64,000 nucleotides of DNA from Verrucomicrobiota bacterium (GTDB lineage: Bacteria; Verrucomicrobiota; Verrucomicrobiia; Limisphaerales; J093), in the NCBI GenBank assembly GCA_029556615.1, contig JAKQDD010000002.1:62001-126000 (forward strand). The letters run 5' to 3'. A program made the position numbers and the translations under genes. The notes under the pieces were generated by a model. It was not told the DNA's origin, ran no database searches, and worked only from the letters and a program-made list of their open reading frames with translations. Shown one piece after another: positions 15,149 to 23,647 of the stretch (position 1 is the first letter of the stretch; each line of letters opens with the position of its first letter).

Positions 15149-15756
15149 GGCTTCTGGGGAACGTACGTGGCTGACGCGGGAGCTGTCCCCCGGGGGTCGA
15201 GGATCACCCTGCTCGGGACCTCGCGCTGGGCGGCCTCCTGCTCCCCGCGCCGGCGCCGGGCGTCGCGCAGGTCCTGGCCTCGCAGGTCCTCACCGCACGA
15301 CGCGCAGCGCTTCCCGTCGCGGGGGACCACGTGGTGGCAGGTCCACTCCTTGGCGGGGAGGTACAGCGGGGCCGTCGCCTCGACGAGGTGGTCGCGCAGC
15401 ACCACGAGGCCGGGCCGCTCTCCTGCCGGCACGCCCGCGGGGTCCTGGCTCGACGCCACGCGGATCGACCCGCGGTCGAACTGCGCCCGCTGCCCCTCGA
15501 TGCGCTGGAGCCGGAGCCCCGCCCGCGCGGCCATGCCGGTCGCGAGCCGGAACATCGTCTCGTCCCGCACGTAGGAGGGCAGGGCGACCACCACCACCTC
15601 CTTGCCCTCGGAGGCGTGGGAGACCGCCTGGCAGAGCATCCGGGTCGTGTAGCCGCGCTTGCGGCCGTCCGTGGACGGGGCGACCGTCTCGGCTGCCCGC
15701 ACGTGGGCGTCGGGGTCCTTCAGGCCGCACGCGGCGGCCACCTGGGCGGGCGTCAC
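15145..15756 (-). CDS. Possible P-loop-like protein with zinc knuckle
   Basis: 203 residues from GTG 15756 (GTGA overlap with the large upstream gene). STDGRKRGYTTRMLCQAVSH resembles a degenerate Walker A (no GKT lysine), followed by EVVVVALPSYVRDETMF as a possible strand/helix. CASCGEDLRGQDLRDARRRR near residue 160 is half a zinc knuckle before a basic tail. Function unknown; nucleotide binding is only a guess. Confidence 0.55.
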   Translation of the reverse strand: MTPAQVAAACGLKDPDAHVRAAETVAPSTDGRKRGYTTRMLCQAVSHASEGKEVVVVALPSYVRDETMFRLATGMAARAGLRLQRIEGQRAQFDRGSIRVASSQDPAGVPAGERPGLVVLRDHLVEATAPLYLPAKEWTCHHVVPRDGKRCASCGEDLRGQDLRDARRRRGEQEAAQREVPSRVILDPRGTAPASATYVPQKP

Positions 15757-18700
15757 GACGAGGCCCCCGTTCCCGCCAGGAGCGCGACGGCGTCCTGCAT
15801 CTGCTGCCCCGCCTTGCTCGGCTCCTCGTCCCCCAGGCTGGCGATCACCTCGCGCTCCTCTGCCTCGACCTTCTCCGCGAGGACCTGGCGCTGCATCGTC
15901 TCCGGTCCCGGCCGCACGTCCTCGATCGTCTTGTCGATGAGCGCGAACGTGTGGGCGTCCTCCGCGTCCTCCGCCTGCTTCAGGAGTCGTCCCTCGGCCG
16001 CCTTGAGCGCCTCGGGGTCGTCCATCAGGCCGCGGGCGAGCAGGAAGACCGCCTCGTCGTCGGCGTCCGCACCGAGCTCCGCGCGCGCGGCCCGCGTGGC
16101 CCTCTCGGCCAGGTCCCTGACGGCGCGGGCATCCTGCTCGGGCATGTTGACAGCCCAAGGCCCCGGGCCCCCGTCAAAGTCGTCCGCGTGCTCTGGCACC
16201 CGCGCGTGGTGGGTGGGCGGGTCTTCCCCCGCGACCCTGCGCGCCACCTCTTCGGGGCTCATGCCGTCGATGCGCTTCACGAGCCTCTCGGCCCTCTCGG
16301 CCTCGTGATCGGCGACCGTCGAGACGATCTCCTTGTCGTCCCCCCACAAGGTCTTGCGGATGCGCTCGACCTCGGGAGCCTCCGGGTCCGGCCCGAGCGG
16401 GCCGTCGTCGCCGTCAGGAATCTCGTCGAGGGACAGGACGGGGAGCGGGGCGATCTCGTCCCCGGGTCCTCCGACCTGGCGCGCCGGCTGGACCGTGCGG
16501 ACCTCGGGGTTCGGAACCGACATCCCCTGGTCCTCGTAGGCGGCCCAACCCACCTCGGACTCCGGACCGAACCCGACGGAGCGGGCGCGCTCCTGGCGTC
16601 GCGCTCGCTCGAGATCGGCGTGGGTGTCCTGCATGGTCACCTGGCTCGGGTCGGGAGGCACAGAGGTCGTCAGGGTCTCCGCCCCGAACACCTCGTCCAT
16701 CGCGCGGTGCTCCTGCGGGGTGATGGGGCCCTGGGTTATGGGGGTCTCCGCTTCGTCCTCGCGCACCACAAGCCCCAGCTTCCGCAGCGCCTTGACGCGC
16801 CCTCGGGGATTCACCAGTTCGGCGATCTTCTTCTCGATCGCGTCCGGCCCAAGGTCTCCCCCCACGTGGACACGGGCGAGTCGCAGGGTCGTGTTGCCAA
16901 CCTGCGCGATCAGCGTGTCTCCTGTCGCAACGCGTAAGGCGCGGGGCTGTACTGCCTCCGACGGAGATCCCTCGAAGTCCGCGGCGTAGGCCACGGCGCA
17001 CGCAGGCACCCCCATGAGCGAGTCTCCCAGGCCCGCCTGTCGCCACCCGCGACATCGCAGCAGGAGGTTCGATTCCACCCGCGCGTCCTCGGGAATCACT
17101 ACGACGTCTTGTGTCAGACCGAACCACGAGCCGTGCAGGTCGGCAAGGTAGCCGAGCGCTTGCCCCACGGGCTCGCCCAGCACGACCTCTCGCATCACCT
17201 CGGACACCTTCTGCATGATGCGCCCACGCTGCTCGATGTCCTCCAGGGGCCAGCGACGCGGGTCGTCGAGCCTGGAGTAGCTCACCGGAACACGAATCCC
17301 CATCGCGGTGAGCTGCTCTGCCCATCCGAGGTCGTCGCGGATCGCCGTTCGGTCGATCGCGTCGAGTATGGACGGCTCCCCGTGGGGACGTGCCGCGATG
17401 TTGACGGCACGCACGTAGTGCGGGACGTTCACGCTCTTCGCGTAGGTCCCCGTTCCCACCCAGAGGTCCTCGATGTTCTTGGGAGGAAGTTCCTCGGCGA
17501 CGGCTTCCCGGCAGACGGGTATCACGACCCCGCCTTCTTGCCGCCAGTCGACGCGGAGAAGGAGCGTGTTGCGCAGGTGGGACGGTTTGGCATCTACCAC
17601 CGCGACCGTCTCCTCGTGAGGCCATCCGAGCTGGTCGAAGATGCTCACGTAGCGGGGCGTGTTGGGGCGGGCCGCCTGCTCCTCGTCCGGGTCCGCCTTG
17701 TAGGTCATCGGCTCGGGTCGGTCGACCACCAGGTGGCTCGGGTCCTTGGTGCAGCGGTAGTTCACCCACTCGTGCCCGATCGGGCACGCCCCCACCTGAC
17801 GCGGGTCGAGGGTGCGGGTCATCCTCGACCCGCACACGGCGCACTCGAGCTGCTGGATGGCCCGCAGGGTGGCGCGCTTGATGATCGCGTGCGTGTTCTC
17901 GGCCTCGGGGGTGCCGTAGTCCCCGAAGGGGGTCGCCTTGGGCGTCCGGGGTCCCTTCGAGGTGAAGTCGCGAAGCGGGATCGCGTTGCGTCGAGGCACC
18001 TCCTGGGCCGCGCGCGGGATGTTCGCGACCTCCCTCAGGTCGGCGAGCGGGTCGAGCTCCGTGGGGTTGTCGTCGACGTTGGGCAGGGGCGACCCCTCCG
18101 GGACGTCGGCCGACCACAGCCGCGCGAGGGTCGCGACGTCGTCCGAGTCCTCCTCGGCCTCCTCCTCGCCGATCCCCGACAGGCTGAGCCCGTCCTGGTC
18201 CGACAGCTCCAGGGCGCGCATCGCCTCCTCGATCCGCTCGGGGGGCTCGGGCTTGTCGCTCCACAGCGAGGCGAGCACGTCGAGCGCCGAGTCGTCGTCG
18301 ACCTTCGCGGCCCGCAGGATGATCGCCTTGACCGCCGCCACGAAGTTCCCCTTGACCACGGGGTGCACCCAGGTCCGGTCCTGCCTGGTGGCCAGGTGGG
18401 CCGCCTGGCGCACCGCCTCGTTCGGGTCGGTCGTCAGGAAGGGAAGGTGCTCGACGGGCAGGAGGAACGCCGCCGCGGCCCGCCGCACGGGGGACTCGCT
18501 CCGCGCGAGCGAGCTCGCCACCTCGGGCTTGTCGCCCTGCTGGGCGAGCCCCGCGGTGATCCGCGCGAGCACGTGGACGCTGAGGTTCTCGTTCGCCAGC
18601 AGCCGGCGCGCGGCCTTCATCGCGCGGGTCCGCCGAGGCCCCGTGCCGCGCATCGCGGCCACCAGCACGTCCGCCGCCTCCGTCTGGACGAGCCTGGGCG

Positions 18701-19748
18701 GAGCCTCCGGGGAGGCCGTCTGCTCGAGCAGCCATACGTCTTCGTCTCCCGGCGCTTCCCGCACGTCGTGCTCCTCCTCGTCAGGTTCCTCCCGCACCTC
18801 GCCCGGAGGCTCGGGGGGCAGGGTGCCCACCGCTTGCACGACGCGCATGTAGCCCTCGGGGGCCTCGCGCGTCTCCTCCCCGGCCACGACGAGCGGGTAT
18901 CCCCGGTCCTCGTTCCACTGGTCCTGCCGCTCGTAGACGTGCCACCTGCGCCCCTCGTAGAAGCGGACGTCGCGGGGCACGATCACCGTTCCCTTGACGG
19001 ACCTCTCGGCCTCCCCGTTCAGCATGAGGACCTCGACGACCTCCTGGCCCCCAAGCTCGTCAAGCGGGGGGAGGGCGTCGGGCGCGGCCGGCTGACGCGT
19101 CGCGGACTTGAGCAGCGTCGCGGCACCCCGCATGCGCGCGAAGTCCCTCTCGGCGAGCTTGCCCGCCTTCGGGGGGTCGCTGGGCCACAGGGCCCGGAGC
19201 CCGGGGAGGATCGACCCGACGACCAGGCCGTTGAGGGCGCGCGCGACGCGGTGCGCACGCACCCGCACGGACCCCGCGGCGACCAGCGTCGTGGGCGACT
19301 CCGCCGCGACGTATAGCACCTCGTCCGCGCCCAGGTTGGGGTCCACGACGAGGCGATGCAGTCCGCTCGACCTCGCCGAGCGGGCCAGCAGCGTGCCCTC
19401 CTGGATGGGGGGAGCGCCCGCCTCGTGGCGAACCACCACGGTCTCGACCGGCTTGACGGGGGCCACCTTGACGGCGCGATACCCGTCGCCCCGAACAGCG
19501 TCTCCGAACAACACGGCGTGCGCCTCGTCGGTTAGGACCACGCAGCACTCGTAGTCCTCGTCCATGCCGTCGAGCAGGCGCGTCGGCTTGCAGACGATGT
19601 GCCCGTCCGGGGGCGGAAGGACCCGGCAGATCGCCAGGATCGTTCCGGGCCGAACGAGCACGTCCTGGGGGACCGCGACGTCGCAGGTCTCATCGAACTT
19701 GAACCCGACCTCGTCGGCCGGGAGAGAAAGGGATTCGGTGTCGCTCAA
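15753..19748 (-). CDS. Giant unknown phage protein with HEAT-like repeats and zinc finger
   Basis: 1331 residues. TTG start at 19748 chosen: it overlaps the upstream TGA (TTGA) and has AAGGAGA 5 nt before it. The first ~350 residues are beta-rich. Residues ~380-560 hold HEAT-like helices with SPVRRAAAAFLLPVEHLPFL and DPNEAVRQAAHLA, a motif repeated in the upstream gene. A zinc site (CAVCGSRM ... CPIGHEWVNYRC) lies near ~690. The C-terminal third is very acidic and helical (ADLERARRQERARS, DDEAVFLLARGLM). No enzyme motif recognised. Size suggests a structural, injected or scaffold role; that is inference. Confidence 0.7.
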   Translation of the reverse strand: MSDTESLSLPADEVGFKFDETCDVAVPQDVLVRPGTILAICRVLPPPDGHIVCKPTRLLDGMDEDYECCVVLTDEAHAVLFGDAVRGDGYRAVKVAPVKPVETVVVRHEAGAPPIQEGTLLARSARSSGLHRLVVDPNLGADEVLYVAAESPTTLVAAGSVRVRAHRVARALNGLVVGSILPGLRALWPSDPPKAGKLAERDFARMRGAATLLKSATRQPAAPDALPPLDELGGQEVVEVLMLNGEAERSVKGTVIVPRDVRFYEGRRWHVYERQDQWNEDRGYPLVVAGEETREAPEGYMRVVQAVGTLPPEPPGEVREEPDEEEHDVREAPGDEDVWLLEQTASPEAPPRLVQTEAADVLVAAMRGTGPRRTRAMKAARRLLANENLSVHVLARITAGLAQQGDKPEVASSLARSESPVRRAAAAFLLPVEHLPFLTTDPNEAVRQAAHLATRQDRTWVHPVVKGNFVAAVKAIILRAAKVDDDSALDVLASLWSDKPEPPERIEEAMRALELSDQDGLSLSGIGEEEAEEDSDDVATLARLWSADVPEGSPLPNVDDNPTELDPLADLREVANIPRAAQEVPRRNAIPLRDFTSKGPRTPKATPFGDYGTPEAENTHAIIKRATLRAIQQLECAVCGSRMTRTLDPRQVGACPIGHEWVNYRCTKDPSHLVVDRPEPMTYKADPDEEQAARPNTPRYVSIFDQLGWPHEETVAVVDAKPSHLRNTLLLRVDWRQEGGVVIPVCREAVAEELPPKNIEDLWVGTGTYAKSVNVPHYVRAVNIAARPHGEPSILDAIDRTAIRDDLGWAEQLTAMGIRVPVSYSRLDDPRRWPLEDIEQRGRIMQKVSEVMREVVLGEPVGQALGYLADLHGSWFGLTQDVVVIPEDARVESNLLLRCRGWRQAGLGDSLMGVPACAVAYAADFEGSPSEAVQPRALRVATGDTLIAQVGNTTLRLARVHVGGDLGPDAIEKKIAELVNPRGRVKALRKLGLVVREDEAETPITQGPITPQEHRAMDEVFGAETLTTSVPPDPSQVTMQDTHADLERARRQERARSVGFGPESEVGWAAYEDQGMSVPNPEVRTVQPARQVGGPGDEIAPLPVLSLDEIPDGDDGPLGPDPEAPEVERIRKTLWGDDKEIVSTVADHEAERAERLVKRIDGMSPEEVARRVAGEDPPTHHARVPEHADDFDGGPGPWAVNMPEQDARAVRDLAERATRAARAELGADADDEAVFLLARGLMDDPEALKAAEGRLLKQAEDAEDAHTFALIDKTIEDVRPGPETMQRQVLAEKVEAEEREVIASLGDEEPSKAGQQMQDAVALLAGTGASS

Positions 19749-20584
19749 GGGGTCTCCTTGGAGGTGGGGTCCGTCGGGGCGTCCAGCCGGGCCGCAAGGT
19801 CCCAGCCCTCCGTCGGCGGGCCATGCGGGGTCGGATGGTTTATGCGCTCGACGTCGTGGTAGCCCCCCACGAGGGGAAGCGCGTCCGCGGGCGACCACGA
19901 CTGATGGTTCGCGTCGTGCACGCGGGCGACCGTCTTGCGCAGGGTGTCGGGCTCGTCCCGCGGGCTGGGCTCGAAGTCCGCGGCCGGGTAGTCGAGGATC
20001 TCGCGACGCGCCCAGACGGCGCTCGCGGCCCGGTCGCGAGCGCAGCCGCTCGGCATGATGCTCGGGATGACCCTCGACACGGGGAGGCGGTCGCTCTCGA
20101 AGTCCTGCTTGGGCGCGAAGAGCTCCGAGGCGAACATCGCCTCGGTCGCCCAGGTGGGGATCTGTGTCCGCACTGTCGAGGCGTCCGTCGCGAGCAGGTC
20201 CGTCACCGCCTGCCGCACGTCCCTGGAGGGGTCGCGCCGGCGCAGCCCGAGGTCCCAGAGCAGCACCCGCAGCAGGGGGAAGGCCGCGCAGATGCGCGCG
20301 GCGGCGAGCCGCACGCAGGCGTCCGGGTCTCCCAGGAGGAACGGGACCTCGTGCGGCGCGAGCTGGTAGGCGGCGGCGGCGCGCACCAGGGGGTCCGGGT
20401 TCCGAACGATCTCCCGCGCCTCCCGCGCGATCATCGCGTTGACTGCGCCCAGCGCCTCCAGCTCCAGGGCGTCCTCCTGGGCGCTCGCGTACGCCTCAGG
20501 CGATGGTTCTCCCCCGGACGGGGCGTCCTCGCCGTAGTGGTGCAGGACGATGGGATCCGGGGGAAGATCGGTGGGCTCGGACAT
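19745..20584 (-). CDS. HEAT-like repeat protein, paralogous to downstream giant protein
   Basis: 279 residues. Residues ~60-135 read DPLVRAAAAYQLAPHEVPFL, then DPDACVRLAAARI, then DPSRDVRQAVTDLLAT: three HEAT-type units. The first closely matches SPVRRAAAAFLLPVEHLPFL in the 1331-residue protein. The C-terminal half is unlike any family I know. AAAGGAG lies 9 nt before the ATG, and TAAAAT about 24 nt upstream may be its -10. Confidence 0.65.
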   Translation of the reverse strand: MSEPTDLPPDPIVLHHYGEDAPSGGEPSPEAYASAQEDALELEALGAVNAMIAREAREIVRNPDPLVRAAAAYQLAPHEVPFLLGDPDACVRLAAARICAAFPLLRVLLWDLGLRRRDPSRDVRQAVTDLLATDASTVRTQIPTWATEAMFASELFAPKQDFESDRLPVSRVIPSIMPSGCARDRAASAVWARREILDYPAADFEPSPRDEPDTLRKTVARVHDANHQSWSPADALPLVGGYHDVERINHPTPHGPPTEGWDLAARLDAPTDPTSKETP

Positions 20585-20645
20585 GCGCGGGCTCCTTTGG
20601 GTCCACGCATTTTACTCTTGATCTCAACGGGCCGATCGGGGGGAT
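20585..20645 (-). promoter_or_regulatory. AT-rich intergenic gap with candidate sigma70-type -10
   Basis: Minus strand TAAAAT around 20615 with an 18-nt leader containing AAAGGAG before ATG 20584. No -35 hexamer recognised. Confidence 0.4.
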
Positions 20646-20936
20646 TCACCAGCGGTCGCGCTCGCCGGGGTAGTGGTCGCGCGGCGCGCTCACCACCCGC
20701 TCCAGCCGGCCCACGAGGGAGAGGCGGTAGCCCTTCCACTCGCGAGGCATGCGGGGAAGCCCGACCCCCAGGCGACGGGCGAGCCGCTCGAGGTTCTCGA
20801 CCCGGTAGCGCCCGTCAGGTCCGCGCTGGCTCACCCTGAGGAGGGCGCGCCGCGAGATGTACCAGCGGTCACCCGCTGGTCGCTCCGTCCCGCGCCTCGG
20901 GGGGCGGGGTGAGGGGCTGCTTGAGTCGCATCTCAT
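20646..20936 (-). CDS. Small basic unknown protein
   Basis: 96 residues if it starts at ATG 20936, inside the upstream gene; a later non-ATG start near 20870 is possible. RYRVENLERLARRLGVGLPR and EWKGYRLSLVGRLERVV suggest a compact basic domain, perhaps nucleic-acid binding. No family recognised. Confidence 0.5.
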   Translation of the reverse strand: MRCDSSSPSPRPPRRGTERPAGDRWYISRRALLRVSQRGPDGRYRVENLERLARRLGVGLPRMPREWKGYRLSLVGRLERVVSAPRDHYPGERDRW

Positions 20937-21180
20937 CGAGGAGCCGCAGGATGTCGACCACGACGCCGATCCGCGCGGTGCGGGAGGCCCGCACCAGGAC
21001 GGACAGGTAGTGGCTGAAGGTGAGGAGGCGACGCCTGGCCTCCTCGGGCTGGTTCTTCGCGAGCAGCTGGGCCTGCCGGCTAAGGACGAGCAGGTCGCGG
21101 GCTCGGGTCTTCTCCAGGGGCATGGTTCGCAGGGCGCGGACCATTCGCGCGACGATCGCGGGGGGCTTGGGCGTCTTCAT
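20869..21180 (-). CDS. Small basic helical protein
   Basis: 103 residues, almost all helix, with many Arg/Lys (LLVLSRQAQLLAKNQPEEAR). GAGG lies 5 nt before the ATG. Overlaps the next gene by 68 nt. Function unknown. Confidence 0.6.
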   Translation of the reverse strand: MKTPKPPAIVARMVRALRTMPLEKTRARDLLVLSRQAQLLAKNQPEEARRRLLTFSHYLSVLVRASRTARIGVVVDILRLLDEMRLKQPLTPPPEARDGATSG

Positions 21181-21228
21181 GGGACCTCGGAATCCCCGTA
21201 GCCTACCAAGAGACTTTCCCCCTGTCAG

Positions 21229-21390
21229 CTAGACCATGGGGGGTTTGTTGTCGGCGTCGGATTCCTTCCCTTTCCCCTTCTTCTTGTCCTTCTTGGGGGG
21301 CTTGGCGGACTTCTCGGCGGCGGGCTTCCCGGGGGTCGAGGGTGAGGGGTCGGCGATCGTGAGGGCGAGTCCAAGCAGCAGGGCGTTCAT
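21229..21390 (-). CDS. Small exported, Lys-rich protein
   Basis: 53 residues from ATG 21390 with GGAGGAG upstream. MNALLLGLALTIADPSPSTP looks like a short signal peptide, followed by a very Lys-rich hydrophilic segment (KPPKKDKKKGKGKESD). Could be a small secreted or membrane-anchored peptide. Function unknown. Confidence 0.5.
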   Translation of the reverse strand: MNALLLGLALTIADPSPSTPGKPAAEKSAKPPKKDKKKGKGKESDADNKPPMV

Positions 21391-21415
21391 GGGGGCCTCC
21401 TCCCCGGAGTACCCG

Positions 21416-22027
21416 TCACGCGAGCCTCTCGTACAGCTTGTCGTCACCTCGGCATCGCTCGCGCAGGCGCGCGTACCACGCCTGGTTCTTCACCTTGAAC
21501 ATGCGGGGCAGGCCGGGGCTCGCGAGCTCCGCGCTCTTGCACACGACCCCCTCGAACGGCATGCCAGGCAGCGTCCCGGCGCGGACCGGCTCGATGACGT
21601 CCCCCACGCTCCCGTGGTGCAGCAGCACCGCGTGGTCGACGCCCCGCAGCAGGCGCACGAACTCGTTGGGGGGCAGGATGCCGCGGTTGTCGGCCGCGAC
21701 GTCGAACAGCGTCACCGTGTGGGCGTCGCCCTCCTCGTGCAGTCCCGCGAAGCTCTGCGGCCCCCAGAACTCGTAGAACACGACCACCTTTCGCCACCGC
21801 GCGTCGCGGAAGATCCTCGACAGGTCCTCCTCGTACTTCTCCCGAAAGAGGTCCGGTCCCCTGAGGAGGTGGGGGTTGGAGTCGTCGAGCAGCCCGTTGC
21901 GCTTGCCGTGCTTCCAGAAGCCCCTCTTCGGGCTCCACTCGGAGCGCAGGCTCGACCCGTCGTACTTGCCGAACACGTAGTGGGTGCCGCCGCGCACCGT
22001 GGCGTCGATGCTGGGATAATCCTTCAC
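21416..22027 (-). CDS. RNA ligase-family nucleotidyltransferase (short form)
   Basis: 203 residues from GTG 22027. All covalent nucleotidyltransferase motifs are visible: FGKYDGSSLRSEW (motif I, Lys ~21 as AMP acceptor), VVFYEFWGPQSFAG (motif III, ~87), MPFEGVVCKS (motif IV, ~157) and FKVKNQAW (motif V, ~178). The family joins RNA ends with ATP. Only the catalytic domain is present, with no large C-terminal domain. Probably seals tRNA or mRNA breaks made by host defence nucleases; that role is inference. Confidence 0.8.
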   Translation of the reverse strand: MKDYPSIDATVRGGTHYVFGKYDGSSLRSEWSPKRGFWKHGKRNGLLDDSNPHLLRGPDLFREKYEEDLSRIFRDARWRKVVVFYEFWGPQSFAGLHEEGDAHTVTLFDVAADNRGILPPNEFVRLLRGVDHAVLLHHGSVGDVIEPVRAGTLPGMPFEGVVCKSAELASPGLPRMFKVKNQAWYARLRERCRGDDKLYERLA

Positions 22028-22028
22028 G

Positions 22029-22430
22029 CTAGTCCTTGCGGGCGGGGGCCTTGGTCCCCCTCCTGCGGGTCGGCGTCTCGTCGAGACGGTCCGCCATCTT
22101 GTCGACGCGGTCGGTCAGGTCGTCGACCGCGTCGCGCAGCCCGTGGAGGCCGATCCCGCGCAGCACCTGGTCGCGGACCTCACGCCTCCCGTCCTCGACC
22201 CCGCGCAGGTAGTCGCTCACCATCTGGAGGATGAGGGTGCGCAGGTGGTCGCTCGTCCAGTCGAGGCCAGGCAGGGCGATCGTCCTCGGCTCGACCGTCT
22301 TCCGGTCGTAGGCGTACAGGGGGAACTCGACGCGGGTGATGCCATCCCGCTGCATCCTGTACGCGGTCGCGTTGACCCCAAGGGTCGGGATCTCGACGAC
22401 GAACTTGCTGGGCGTCTTGGGGGTTGTCAT
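22029..22430 (-). CDS. Unknown protein with C-terminal coiled coil
   Basis: 133 residues from ATG 22430, overlapping the tiny upstream gene by ATGA. N-terminal beta-rich half (KFVVEIPTLGVNATAYRMQ) and a C-terminal heptad-like helix (LRDAVDDLTDRVDKMADRL) ending in a basic tail. Function unknown. Confidence 0.65.
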   Translation of the reverse strand: MTTPKTPSKFVVEIPTLGVNATAYRMQRDGITRVEFPLYAYDRKTVEPRTIALPGLDWTSDHLRTLILQMVSDYLRGVEDGRREVRDQVLRGIGLHGLRDAVDDLTDRVDKMADRLDETPTRRRGTKAPARKD

Positions 22431-22591
22431 CGGTACTCCGTGTACCAGAAGTGGACGAGGATCGTCAGGACTCCGAGCCAAGCGGCGGTGCCCATCGCGT
22501 GCTGGGCGAGCAGCAGCGGCGAGGTGGCTGGCGAGCAGGAGAACCCCATGAACCCGTACAGGACGATGAGGGTGTAGAGGCGCGCGTTCAT
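22427..22591 (-). CDS. Tiny two-helix membrane protein A
   Basis: 54 residues, framed by ATGA overlaps on both sides. Two hydrophobic segments: RLYTLIVLYGFMGFSCSP and AAWLGVLTILVHFWY. The FSCSP motif and segment order are shared with the next gene upstream, so the two are paralogues. A Cys at the end of the first segment could be lipidated or disulfide-bonded. Function unknown. Confidence 0.65.
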   Translation of the reverse strand: MNARLYTLIVLYGFMGFSCSPATSPLLLAQHAMGTAAWLGVLTILVHFWYTEYR

Positions 22592-22806
22592 GGAGTCTCT
22601 CCGGAGCTCGTCTCATCGACCTTGGTCTCGTCTTCTGCGGTGGGAGCGTCCATGAACGCGACGCACACCACCGCGATGACGAGGAACACGCCCGCCCAGC
22701 CAGAGACGCGCGTTGACACGTCGAACGCTGACGGGGAGGGCGAGCACGAGTAGCCGATCAGGCCGCCGGCCAGGACAAAGAGAAGGATCTTGATGGGTGT
22801 GGGCAT
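22588..22806 (-). CDS. Tiny two-helix membrane protein B
   Basis: 72 residues from ATG 22806. IKILLFVLAGGLIGYSCSPS and GWAGVFLVIAVVCVAF are two membrane segments, then an acidic tail. GYSCSP matches GFSCSP in protein A. AAGGA lies 7 nt before the ATG and an ACAGCTCC element lies 41 nt upstream. A superinfection-exclusion or holin-like role is possible but unsupported. Confidence 0.65.
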   Translation of the reverse strand: MPTPIKILLFVLAGGLIGYSCSPSPSAFDVSTRVSGWAGVFLVIAVVCVAFMDAPTAEDETKVDETSSGETP

Positions 22807-22855
22807 GCGGTATCCTTGCCACATGAGCCGAGACGCTCGCATCGCCTGGAGCTGT
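22807..22855 (-). promoter_or_regulatory. Class-1-like promoter with short SD leader
   Basis: Minus strand ACAGCTCC (22855-22848). Applying the usual 37-nt offset puts the start at 22818, leaving a 12-nt leader with AAGGA before ATG 22806. It overlaps the divergent gene's coding sequence. Confidence 0.45.
22811..22822 (+). promoter_or_regulatory. Class-2 leaderless -10 element
   Basis: TATCCT 22811-22816, 6 nt, ATG 22823. The divergent ATG at 22806 is only 16 nt away. Confidence 0.55.
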
Positions 22856-23572
22856 CCCCACCTGGTGAGGGAGCGGACGCGCGTCCGCTCCGGGACCGGG
22901 ACTGTCACTCTCCGGGGAGAGGTCGCGGGTCCCGTTGAGGTGCGCGTGGGGGGCGTGGTGGTCTCTCAAGAGGGTCGTGCGGGGGGGTCCGGCACGGGTT
23001 GGCCTGGCTGGGCTGCTGAGGTGGGGAGCACGGAGGTGTCGTGGCGCGGCTGGGCTCCCCGAAACGAGACGGTCGAGGTGCGCTACGTGAGCTACCCCTC
23101 CGTGTGCCCCCGCTGCGCGGGGAGCCTCGTGGAGAACGACGCGCGCCTGCAAGACCGTGCCGTCGCGTGGGTCACGGGTCCTGACCTGGTCTTCCAGCAG
23201 GTCGCCAAGTGGAGCGTGACCAACCGGGGGAGCGCCCCCGCGTACCCGTGGTACGGGACGATCATCTCGTCCCTCATCGGGGCGCGCGGCGGGGCCACCG
23301 CGGCGGCCTCCGTCGTGGAGGACGAGATACGCGGGGTGGCTGACGGGTTCCGCCGGCTACAGGCTTCGCAGCAGCGCTACCAGGGACTCGCGCTGGGCGA
23401 GCGGCTGGTGGCGCTCGCCAGCGTGGTGGCCACACCCAACGAGACCACGCAGTCCGTCGACACCGCGATCTCCCTGCGGGTCGATGGTGACACGACGGGT
23501 GGCCGCATCCAGTACGCGGGCGGCGGAGCCCGCCCACTTCGAGGGAAGTTGCCCGCCAACCCCAAGGGGTAA
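22823..23572 (+). CDS. Putative virion/assembly protein
   Basis: 249 residues. YPSVCPRCAGSLVEN (~residue 92) is one half of a zinc site. A Gly/Ala segment (TIISSLIGARGGATAAASVV) at ~150 could insert in a membrane or pack as a glycine zipper, and the C-terminus is beta-rich (TAISLRVDGDTTGGR). No family recognised; a structural role is a guess from composition. Confidence 0.5.
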   Translation: MSRDARIAWSCPHLVRERTRVRSGTGTVTLRGEVAGPVEVRVGGVVVSQEGRAGGSGTGWPGWAAEVGSTEVSWRGWAPRNETVEVRYVSYPSVCPRCAGSLVENDARLQDRAVAWVTGPDLVFQQVAKWSVTNRGSAPAYPWYGTIISSLIGARGGATAAASVVEDEIRGVADGFRRLQASQQRYQGLALGERLVALASVVATPNETTQSVDTAISLRVDGDTTGGRIQYAGGGARPLRGKLPANPKG

Positions 23573-23611
23573 GGCAGGTCGATGAACCTCCAGTCGGATT
23601 CGCGCGACACC

Positions 23612-23647
23612 TCAGCTCCGCCATGTGTCTCGCAGCTAGAAAACAGT
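23612..23647 (+). promoter_or_regulatory. Class-1 promoter of the CarD-like gene
   Basis: TCAGCTCC 23612-23619, 28 nt, ATG 23648, with TAGAAA at -11 to -6. It fixes the start well inside a longer open frame. Confidence 0.7.

Noticed and set aside
15135..16937. Long plus-strand Arg/Pro/Ser-rich open frame.
   Set aside because: Antisense to the giant minus-strand gene; composition typical of a shadow frame.
17109..19316. 735-residue plus-strand open frame.
   Set aside because: Also antisense to the giant protein; no start signals and a low-complexity, His/Arg/Leu-rich translation.
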